NCBI GenBank assembly: GCA_942486035.1
Contig: CALNXK010000551.1
Coordinates: 1-64,000, forward strand
Origin: Porites lobata
Taxonomy: Eukaryota; Cnidaria; Anthozoa; Scleractinia; Poritidae
Length of the DNA stretch: 64,000 nt
Direction of reading: 5' to 3'
The notes beneath the pieces are model-generated. The model saw only the letters and a list, made by a program, of their open reading frames with translations. It had not been told where the DNA came from and made no database searches. Shown piece by piece: positions 25,701 to 37,700 of this stretch. Position numbers and translations under genes: made by a program. The stretch's first letter is position 1. Every line of letters begins with the position of its first letter.

Positions 25701-28700
25701 GATCTTAAAGTTGAATGAAGCTTTTAAATTTGCTGCTGAAATGTCAGAAGAAGCCGCGCGCGAGATCTTGATTTATCTGTTGGAAATGGCGGCGAAGGAA
25801 GCCGGAGAGTACAACTTCGATAACGAAGCACCGTCACTCGAAGATTTGTCTAATGAACAAAGAAATCTTCTAACTCTATGTACACATTTATTCTTCTACT
25901 GCTCAGCAGACACGAGAACAGAACTTTCCCCCAATTTTCTTTCTAATCTAGGAGGTGTTTTTTTAATAAATCCTGACCAGCTGAATATTGCAGCAAAGGA
26001 AAATTTTGTTAAAACTACCGCTTCACTTATGTACATATTTTTCTCTTATAGCGACCAGTATACAGAGCAAAGTTATAATCATTTAATAACTTTAGCACAG
26101 CAATTAAACGCTGTTATAGCTAGTAGAACAGGAGAACAGAAAGCATCAGAATTTTTGAATGTATTTCCACGGCGTAGTGTTGACGAGTTTTTTTTAATGA
26201 AAGAAGAAAACAACACTCACCTTTATTTTACTAAAATTGTAAAAAGTGAGGGCACTCCTCTTCCTTTTAAAATGGTAAAGACGTTAGTTAGTTCAGAAGA
26301 GACAACAAAGAAGACAAACATGAATGGTGATGAGTCAAGTGAAGAGAGCAGCAGCAGCTGTTGTTCAAAGCGTCATGGTCTCTCCAGGGTTCGGAGGATT
26401 AAAGCTTCTGATGTGAACAGGTCAGAAGTGGAACAGCTGATTGAGATGATGTTGTTTGTCACCGCTCCACACGTGATATGGGTTTGGGGTAAAGTCGGTG
26501 AAGTGTTTGATGCTGAGGTAACAGAGTCTCTACTGAGGAGCATCCCAACACACAAACTGGAGATGTTAGCACTCTGGAATATCAATGTAACATCATCACC
26601 TGCTGTGGAGTTCATCAGCAGAGTATTTGAACAAGATCTTCCAAACTTGAAGGTGCTCGACATGTCATTCAATCCTCTTCTGGGTGCAGGAGTCGACAGC
26701 TTGATAAAACATCTCAGCTGCGCTCCTCACGTGGAGGGACTGGGGCTTGAAGGAGTGAAGATGACTCCACAGCAGGTGATGAATCTCACATCAGCTGTAC
26801 AGCAGCACGGAAACAACACTCAACTGGTGTCACCCTACCACGTAAGTTTTCCAATTTTGTCGCAATTTGTTTCTTTATTCTTTGTTTACAGTTTATTTCT
26901 ACTCAGCTCTTGCCTTTCGCCATTTTCCTTTCTTTGTCATTTTTATACTCGACAAAACACGAGATTTGCTTTTGAAATCAAATCACAAACTTTAGCAGAT
27001 TCAAAGTATCATTTCAAATTCATTTCTTTCAACTGATTAAACTAACTCCATAAAATGTTTTAACTGAGAACGTTAAGAACAAGTAACTTTAGCTGATATT
27101 AAAACATGGAGTTGAACGCAAAAGGAGAAATTTCTTATCTTCAAGCAGCCATAAGATGATATTATTGGGTGAAAACAAGAACTTTTAGCAAAACAAAAGC
27201 AAATAATTTCCACAGTATTAATTTCTGAATCAATTTTAATTCATACTTTTTCATAAAGTAACAAACAACAATCATAAAAGCAAATGAAAGATGTTCAGTT
27301 CATGTTCAATTCAAACAAATGAGCAAGGAGTAAACACATTGAACTCACAGTTTCACATTTATCGTCCAGGGTTCCTATAAAATCAGTTTAAGTCAAGTGA
27401 AGTTCCTTGAAAGTCCAGAAAACAGACAAGTCTTTTTTATAGCTGTTCCTTTGTTAGTTCTTGAGCGTTTCTTTGGTAAATACTGGTCCTTGCAGTTCGG
27501 TGAAGCGTTGGTTTTTGAAATAACAACCCGCGCAAAAAAATTGTATCTCCGAGACAACGGTTGAAAGCAACACCAAAAAAAATTTCCTTACAGGTAAACA
27601 CTTCGCTGTTCTCCACTGTATAGCATAAGTGTCCATTGCATGATTTTCATTGCGTAAATAGCATAAGTTTGTTTTCAACTTTCCAAGAACACTCGCCATA
27701 CAAATCAAATCCTGCGGAGCTTTAGACTTTTGTGAAATATCCTTATAAATGATGTTTCCTTGAGCTTCGAACAACTCCTTAGCATATTCCTGAGTAAAAA
27801 GAGATGAATCCCTGTCTTGTGTAAAATAATTTCCTTGATGTTTTCTTATTAAATTTTGAGTTCATCCTGAACAGTTTGCCGTTGTAGAGCGAACTGAACA
27901 AAGTACAAAAACAACAAAGGATGAACGATGTCATTCAAAGCATAGTGACGTGGCGGCAGCTGATTGGTTAAATCCACCTGGGATGATTTTTCACGTGATG
28001 ACATTTTCCCGCCTTTCGTTTTACTACGTAACAAATTCCCGCCCGCACAAAAATACACTGTGATCTGCGAATTTTGTAAGGCTAAATATATTTTCAAAAG
28101 AAAAGAAAAAGGATTTGCTAATTTTGATTTTGATTCCACTATTTTGAATGCGAATTTTTTGTTCATGCGCCTTGAGAAAGATAATGTTTCTCTCTCCAAT
28201 TCCGCCAAGTGGGGTGAGGGGGGTAAATCTCCCTCCTCTCTAAACTTTCTTTAAATATTGGGGACGGGTAACACTCGTTTCTTGAACTTAGTCGTAAAGG
28301 AAGTGTTTGACCTTCAGCGCTTCGCCTCTACACCAACATACCACATAAAGAAGGCATAACCACGGTGTGTTTAGTGCAGTTCTGCCCCCGCCCCCTCTCT
28401 CTCTCTCTCTATGTCACGCAACGCCGGAGGGAGAGGGTCCTCCCCCACATCCCTTATCATCACGCAAGAGAAGTCAAAATCTTCGCTAGGAAAAATTTCT
28501 CTCAGCAAATAACTGTAAAGACGCTTAAAAATAGTTTGTCAGTTGTTATTAAAACATTAACCTTGGGCTCGTATAATTTTTGACAAGGTGCCGGGTTCAA
28601 ATCCTGCTCAGTAGCGTTTCTTTTTTCCCTATGTCTTTCTCTTTTGTTTTTTCGTTTTTGTTTTGTTTGCTTATTTGTTTTGTTGTTGATGTTTTTTAAA

Positions 28701-31700
28701 TATATACCTTCTAGAGCAAAGATAGTATATTTATGGATAAACAATTTGAATTTCCATAGTTTCCTACATTCATTCCTTTTTTTATTGCAATATATTCTAC
28801 AATACTAAAACAGTAGCCACATGCAGTCACAAACTGCCTTTTATTATATAGGCCAAGTTTTGAGTGGTGATCTTTGGTTTCGGCACACGAGGCTTGTCTT
28901 GAACTTAGTACATCTTGTGAAAGTTATTGTCATATAAACAACTGTCTTTCGTTGGTCAGTGTAATTGCATTGTACTTAAAATGAAGGTTTTGAAATGTGT
29001 ACACATCCACACTTTATTAAAGGGAGATGGGTAGTTTTAAGTATTGTTTTGTATTTTGTTGCAGGATGATAAAGGAAACCCCAAACCTGAACATAAATGG
29101 CCATCAGAGAACCTCTGGAAAAGAATGTACCCTGACCTCTTTCCTGATTCATCACCTGAATCAGCGCATGAACAGGAGCAGGTTAGTCATCACTCACCTA
29201 TTTTTGTGAAAGTTTATTTATTAATATTAGTAAGATTTTCAGTGTTTATGTGAACAGTTCTATTTTTCTGTCCGTCAGAAATAATCAATTAGGCTCAGGA
29301 GCCTTCATTTGTAAGTCTCCATTGACTATTTTCCAATTGCCCATAATACACTCTGTTTGCCCCCCAAATTTTGCACAACTTATTGTCTTAAAATGCTCTT
29401 GGGAAAATGCAATACTCCCAGGAGCATTTAAAAACAATGGTTTATGCAAAATTTGGGGGGCAAACAGAGTGTATTATGGGCAATTGGAAATAGAGAATTA
29501 CGGAGGATTTCCGAGTTGGTACTAATGAGTTACGTTTTAATACAGTAAAAACCCGCGGGTAAGAACCTAGTGGCTTAATAACCTGCTGGTAGAAATTTGC
29601 TTCTTTATTACCAACAATATTAGAACCAGGTTGGCCAAACGAGATCAAGCAGGTTCTTATCTGTGGGTTACAGTTAAATTGATAAGCTTATTCGTCATCT
29701 AAAAAAGGGATTGAACAGGAACAGGTTTAGTCACCAGCTTCGTTTTTTTAAGTTTATCCATCAGTCATTTGAAACTCCGGCCCCCCGACCCCCGGGACTA
29801 AGCGGGGAATTTAACATTGGTTTAGTTTAAAACACCGCTAATTTTCCCGCTCTCGGGCCAAGCAGTTTGGTAAAGACCCGTATAGCAGGGAATTAGGAAA
29901 GTGTAGTTCTAGGCTCTATTTCAACCGCTCTGTCCGATCTGGTATTCTGTGTTTCTTAAAATTCACACCATCGGACCTGTTAATAGAAACTCTCGATTGC
30001 GTTCCTTCAAATTCATGAAAAATGTTTCCCTGGGTGCCAGAGGATTTTTTTCTTATCGAATTCCTGAGAACGGACCTCTGGAGCCAATGTAGAAAAATGT
30101 GGTTAGATCGCTTACAAAAACGTAACTGTCTGTATGGTATACTTGTAAAGGCAAGGGATCTTAAGCGAAACCCAGGGGGGGGGGGGGTACTTTCTTATAT
30201 AAGCCATATAGGTATAGTCAACTCTCGCCTTGCGGACGCCTCGATAATACAGACAGCAGCTAAATTCCCCGGCAAAAACAAATTACAGACGTTTGACTTG
30301 AACAAACTCCCGCTATTACAGACTGTCGCTAATGAGGACACTAATTTGAGGTCCCTACAGTGTCCGCTATAAAGGGCCGGTTGACTGTAATTCTGACATA
30401 ATTTCTGCCTAAATGTCAGGTCTGAAAACGGGTGTGGATTTTACAGGTCAGGTCTGAAAAGGGGTGTGGAAAATGACACTTTTTGGTCTGAAATAGGGTC
30501 AGGATTTGGAGAACTAGGCGGCACACCCCCACCGAGAATTACCCGGAGTACCCCTTGGGAAGCGAAATAGCTCTGTCTTTCTCCAATTTTCTAATCGTGA
30601 AAGTAATGGGGGAGGAATCGGGAAACTTAGAAAGCGCTTTTGGGATTATTTTATCGTCTTTTACGTACGAGGTGAACAAATAAGACTTAAATGAGATTTG
30701 TGAAGTCCTTGTAAGGCAACGCTCGACCAATATATAGGACGTTCTATACACTTTCTTTCTGTGTCTGAGACTAGGGCAACCTGTTTTGTGCCTTCCTGCT
30801 CTGTTTCCCTGTTTTTAATATTATCATTCTCTGCGGCATCATCTCTCTTCTGCCGCCATACAAAACTTTTGGAAACGAGGCTTTTCCTTTAGTCACCCAT
30901 GTTAAATCCCCGCTTCCGAAAATTCGTATTACTGTTTAATCCCCGCTCATGACGTGGGTAAAGCAGATTTTTCTGTCCGTCAGAGATAATCAAACACGCG
31001 TTGGAGCCTTCGTTAATTAGCGTCTTTTACTGAAGATTTCCGAGTTGGCGGCAGTTAATCTTGGCAGTTACGTTAAAAGGTTTTAAATTGAGAACCAGTG
31101 CATTAAGAATAGTTTTATTTTATTGTTGCAGGCTTTTCTAAGGAACCTCTCTCTTTTACCTGAATTGCCTGATTTCTTTTCTGATTCATCATCTGAATCA
31201 ACTTCTGATTCATCATCTGAATCAACTTCTGATTCATCATCTGAATCAGACATGGAACTAAATCAGGTTAGTCATCCACTTCTTCCATTTAAGTTTATTT
31301 ACTTTATCTTTGTTCTGTTTCATCTAAGTTTTTATTTCCCTTGAACTAAATTGATTTCGGGTTCTGTTAAAAATAAACTACAGATAAAAATTGGCAGCGG
31401 TTCTCTCGCAGGTCGCACTCAGTTGATTTTAGGCCAAAAGTAGCCTATTTCCCCACTATCTGAATGCTTGGAACAGGCTAGCGAAAAGTGACTTTTGCCT
31501 TGAAAAAAAAAGATTCCCTTTTTGTAAGCTCGGTGTTTAATCATGAAACATAAATGACTGTTCGTGTAATTTTCAATCACGTGACGGCACACAGGAGTTA
31601 AACTTGAAAAAGTCGGCCCAATTTTTTCAAGTTGCAATCCGTTTTCATCCAGGCCATGAAAACCAAAGTCTTAAATTTATAGTCGAGGTACAGTAGTAGG

Positions 31701-34700
31701 TAAAGCCATTTTAAATATAACTGAACCATCTTTTTAAGGTTTTCTTCATTCCAATGTGTGTTCGTTTTAAAAGTAATAAGTACGCTGGTGGGCTTACAGT
31801 TACATAGAGAAGGTGGATGGTGTTTAACATCTTAAAATGTATGATTTTTGCCAGAACGATGGAGAAGTCATTGAAACTGAAGAAGAAACCCCATTGTATG
31901 AATCAGTGGATGATCAAGAACGGGTGGGTTGCTGATATTTTTCATGAAGGTTTTTTTTTTAAGGGACTGCACAATAATTATTAGGAGGAGTAGGCCGGTT
32001 GTAAAAAGGAAGGGGCGTTTTCCATTGCTTATTCCCTGTTGACACCAACTAAACGTGTTTTATTAAACTAGGTTTTAAAACTGAATGAAAAATAGCAAAC
32101 GTAAACTAGAGCACCGGCTTTTACACTAAATTCAAATGAACTTTTACTTTGCAACCGGGAAAGGTAGCACAGGAGTTAAACGTGAAAAAGTTGGCCCCGT
32201 TTTTTCAAGTTGCAATCCATTTCCATCCTGGCCGGCATTGAAAGCCAACGACACCGACAATTAAAGTTGAGGTCTAGTAGTACGTCAAGTCGTTTTAAAT
32301 AGAACTGAAGCATTATTTCAGGGTTTTCTTTCCTTCCATTGTGTGTTTTCCCTGGCAGCAGAGGTCTCTTTTTCCTGGTATTCGGCGGGCGGGAGGAAAA
32401 GAGCCCTCTGGTAGCAGGGAAATGTGTGTTTAGAGTTTAAAAATAATTCCAAAATGTCATGACATTGCTAGACCCTCTTTAATGGCGGTACAAAGATGAT
32501 GAACCTTTCGTTTTTTCACGTCATAGGAGATGGAAAACCAAACCTCCGAGTCCCAAGTCTTGCCTGAGTTAGAACAATTGTTCACTGTTAAGGTAAAGCC
32601 TTTCTTCGACATTGTTTTTAAACAACGTTTAAGGGCCTGTTTACATGAAAGTGTGGGGGACCCCAGGTAGGTGAGGTAACTCGCTTGGGTGGGGTAACGC
32701 GCCTGGCCATATAAATGTTCATTTTAATTTGACCACGTTTACATTATCACGTATCTGGGGTCCCCCACCTCCATGTAAACAGGCCCTCAGTTAGATCCTC
32801 GCTGGAAACAGAAGTAGGTATTTAGGCTTCTACTTGCGCGAGGCTGTTAAACGGCATCTCCGTTTGTTAATTGATGGTGATGACTTTCTGACGTGTTTTT
32901 TACGTAACATTAAAAACTAAATGCTAAGTGTCGTTCCCTAGTTTCTGATTCTGAGTTGCAAGGGAAAGCCTTCGTGGAAATGTGTTTTAAAAGATAGATA
33001 ATTAGGCCTCTACCCTTGTCTTGAAATTTCATTTGGAAGTTTTCTGCTTTTGAATGTCGTTTCATGATTTATTTTGTGACAGGACGAGAAAGGGAACCTC
33101 GAACTTGATAATGTAAGATCGTCCGTAGACTATGAGTAGTCTCTCTTTTTTTCTTTGGGCTGCCGCCCTCGTTTCTCACGTGTCGTGGTTTCGCCGTTCG
33201 ACTCACACTCGCGCACGGGTGCACTGCCCTCACTAAATCTGAAGAAAAAAATAGACTGTTCGCATTCTAGAATATTGTTAATGTTCTACATTCAAAAGGT
33301 GCAAAAGGTTTTACACGCTCAGCAGCCTTCGTTTATAAGGCCTCCATTGCGGAGGATTTCTGAGTTGGTGGTTAATAATTAGGTTAAATGTTTTTGAAAT
33401 GAGAACCCAGCCCGTGCAAAGGAAGTAAAATGGTGTTTAGCATTGTTTTGTGATTTTCGAGTTTATGGTAGACTCAACACTGAATTCCTTGTTCTAAAAT
33501 CCTGAAATGCAGTAGCTGAACCCTTCCATATAATAGTATATGACTTAAATAAACTCCCCCTATTACGGACTCTCGCTAATGAGGACAGTAATTTCACGGG
33601 CCGGTTGATTGTAATTCTGACTTAATTTCTGTCTAAATGTCAGGTCTGAAAGCGGGTGTGGATTTTAGAGGTCATGTCTGAAAAAGGGTGTGGAAAATGA
33701 CACTTTTTGTTCTGAAACAGGGTCAGGATTTGGAGAACTAGGCGGCACACCCCCACCGAGAATTACCCGGAGTACCCCCTGGGAAGCGAAACAGCTGTGT
33801 CTTTCTCCAATTTTCTAATCGTGAAAGTAATGGGAAAGGAATCGGGAAACTTAGAAAGCGCTTTTGGGATTAATTTATCGTCGTTTACGTACGAGGTGAA
33901 CAAATGAGACTCAAATGAGATTTGTGAAGTCCTTGTGAGGCAACGCTCGACCAATGTGTAGGACGTTCTATACACTTTCTTTCTGTGTCTGAGACTAGGG
34001 CAACCTGTTTTGTGCCTTCCTGCCCTGTTTCTCCTATGTTTTAATATTATCATTCTCTGCGGCATCATCTCTCTTCTGCCGCCATACAAAACTTTAGGAT
34101 ACGAGGCTTTTTCTTTACTCACTCATGTTAAATCCCCGCTTCTATCCCCGCTTCCGAAAATTCGTATTACTGTTTAAACCCCGCTCATGACATGGGTAAA
34201 ACAGGTATTTTGTTAATTTTCCCGCCACCGGGGCGAACATGTTAAATGTGTCTTAAATCCCGGCATTGGCTGCGTTAAATCCTCGCTATCTCCCGCTATG
34301 CCGCTGGGGTCGGGGGCCAGAGTTGCAGTTGGCTAATGCATTATTTACTTTATTTAGTTTTATTTTTCTGCCCGTCAGAGATAATGAAACACGCTTTGGA
34401 ACCTTCATTAATTAGCGTCTTTTACTGAAGATTTCCGAGTTGGCGGTAGTTATTCTTGGCAGTTTCGTTAAAAGGTTTTAAATTGAGAACCCGTGCATTA
34501 AGAATAGTTTTATTTTATTGTTGCAGGCTATTCCAAGGAACCCCTTGCTTTTACCTGAATCATCTGATCTCTTTTCTGATTCATCATCTGAATCAACTTC
34601 TGATTCATCATCTGAATCAGAGATGGAACTGGAACAGGTTAGTCATCCACTTCTTTTGTTTAAGTTTATTTACTTTATCTTTGTTCTGTTTCATCTAAGT

Positions 34701-37700
34701 TTCTATTTCCCTTGAACTAAATTGATTTCGGGTTCTGTTGAAAATAAACTACAGATAAAAATTGGCTGCTGTTCTCTCGCAGGTCGCACTCAATTGATTT
34801 TAGGCCAAAAGTAGAACGTTTCCCCTCTATCTGAATGCTTGGAACAGGCTAGCCAAAAGTGACTTTTGCCTTGGAAAAAAAAAGGATTCCTTTTTTTAAA
34901 AGCTGCTTAGGGAAGATATCACTTACATTTTGTGCCAAGTAGACCTAATGCATTTAGAAAAAGAGTTTTGTTTAACTATTGGTAGATCAAAAAAGGAGTT
35001 CGTTTTGTTCTCGTAACTCCGATGAAGTGATTGATAACTCTCCATCTGGTAGTTCGGATGGTTACAGTGTTTTGCAGCACGTCCAGTCACTAATGTAAGG
35101 GTTCGCACCTTGTAATTAGCTCACCCCTTTTGTTTATATTAAATAAGTCATTCACATTACAATCATACAAGATCTGTGGCAGATGCTGCCTCTAAAATGT
35201 CTTACAACGGCAGGCGGAAATCACGAAACATATAAATGATTGTTCATGTGTTCAATCACGTGACGGCACGCAGGAGTTAAAGTTGAAAAAGATGGCCCAA
35301 ATTTTTCAAGTTGCTATCCGTTTGCATCCTGGCCATCAATAGCCAAAGTCTTACACTTGTAGTGGAGCTATAGTAGTACGTAAAGTCATTTGAAATAGAA
35401 CTGAACCGTTATTTCAGGGTTTTCTTTCATTCCAATGTCTGTTCGTTCTAAAATAAGTACGCTAGGGGGCTTACAGGTACATATGGAAGATGGATGGTGT
35501 TTAGTGTCATAAAATGTATGATTTTGCCAGAACGAGGGAGAAGTCATTGAATCTGAAGATGGAAAGGCATTATATGAATCAGAGGAGAATCAAGAACAGG
35601 TTGGTTGCTGATATTTTTTATAAAGGTTTTGTTTGAGCCGGGACTGTGCAATAATTATCAGGAGAAGGAGGTTGTAAAAAGGAAGGGGCGTTGTCCATTG
35701 CTTATTCTTCATTCACACCAACTAAACATGTTTAAATAAGCTAGGTTTTGAAAAATTAAAAACAGCAAAAGTAAACTGAAACACAGGCTTTTACACAAAA
35801 TTCAAATAAACTTTTCTGTATTACGTAATTACACTAAATTTGCAATCGGAAAAAGCTTTTATGAAGAAAACAAATTTAAACCGTGTTTAACTGAACACCT
35901 TTTAAACCTGTGTAAGCTTTGAGTGAATGGAGCATTGGTCTATCGCAAGTTAAGTACATGAGTAAAATAAGTTGTATAATACTGTACAACCATGGGCGTG
36001 GTTAAAATTGTAAATAGCGCGCATTATATACTTAGGAAACAACAAGACAGTACGTCCAGTATTAATATTCACGCTTAGTTACATCCTTAATATCGTATCG
36101 GATAACTCACTGTCGATATTTGAAGGTGGTATGTCATAGTAAGTTCCACATTTTTTGGTCAGAGCTAAGTTGAAATTTTAACTGAGTGTTTTCAGTCATT
36201 TTGTGATGCTTGGAACTCTAAAAGACATTCTGTCAAAGGGAAAAGAAATTTTGATCGGTTTTTGGACATATGTTGACAACACAGGATGTTCCGCTACCTC
36301 AACCGATATAAAGCCGTGGCTAAGATAGGGCAGCTTTACCAGCAAGCTTTAGGAAACTTTTACATAGGGTAAAAAAAGGGGAGAACTTACATAGCCTAAG
36401 ACGGATGTAAAAAAATCTGGCGAATAACTGAGACAATGACTATTGTACTTTGCTAAACCGGACTAATGTCTAAACTGTCTAACAATGGCAGGCCGAAATC
36501 TCAAAACAGAAAAATGATTCATGTAATGTTCAATCACGTGACGGCACACAGGAGTTAAACTTGAAAAAGATGGCTCAGTTTTATTCAAGTTGCAATCCGT
36601 TTCTATCCTATCCCGCATCGAAAGGCAAAGACACAGACACTTATTATTAGTAGTACTGGCGTAAAGTCCTTTTACATAGAACTGAAGCATTATTTGAGGG
36701 TTTTCTTTCCTTCTAATGTGTGTTTTTCCTGCCAGCAAAGGTCTCTTTTCCGTGGTATTTAGCGGGCGAGTTCCCTGCTAGCGAAGGTCTCTTTTCCCTG
36801 GTATTCAGCGGGCGGGTTTCCTACAGAGGTCTTTTTTCCCTGGTATTCGGCGGACGGGAGGAAAGGAGGCCTCTGCTAGCACGGAAATGTGTGTTTAGGG
36901 TTTTAAAATAATTCCAAAATATCGTGACATTGCATGCCCTTGAAAGGCAGTACAAAGATAATGAACCTTTCGTTTTTTCACGTCATAGGAGATGGAAAAC
37001 CAGACCCCCGAGTCCCAAGTCTTGCCTGAGTTAGAGCGATTGTCCACTGTTGAGGTAAAGCCTTCCTACAACATTAAACAGCGTTTAAGAAAGATCCTCG
37101 CTGAAATTACAATTGGTTAATTAGGTTTCTACTTGCGAGAGGCTGGTAAACGGCGTCTCCGTTTGTTAGATGGCGGTGATGACTTTCTCCCTTTTTTTTT
37201 ACTTAACATTAAAAATTAAATGCGAGGTGTCGTTTTCTGATTCTGAGTTGGAAGGGAAAGCCTTCGTGGAAAAGTGTTTTAAAAAGAGAGATAATTAGGC
37301 CTCAACCCTTGTCTTGAAATTTAATTTCGAAATTTTGTGCTCTTGAATGTCGTTTCATGATTTATTTTGTGGCAGGACGAGAAAGGGAACCTCGAACTTG
37401 ATAATGTAAGATCGTCCGCAGACTATGAGCAGTGTCTCTTTTTCTCTTTGGGCTGCCGCCCTCGTTTCTCGCGTGCCGTGGCTTCCCCACTCGACGCACG
37501 CTTGCGCACCCGTGCACCGCCCTCACTAAATGTGAAGAAAAAGATTGACTGCTCACAGTCTAGAATATTGTCAATGTTTTGCATTCAAAACATGCAAAAA
37601 GTTCTAAAGGTAAAGACTTCTAGTGTTAACGTGAAGAGTTCATTTTTTTTTTGTCCGTCGGTTATACTTTCAGCAGCCTTTGTTTATAAGGCCTCCATTG

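Noticed and set aside
33763..34122. 119-codon - strand open frame in the NLR tail intron
   Set aside because: It covers a duplicated non-coding repeat next to a MITE; the copy at 30539-30751 is broken in the same frame.
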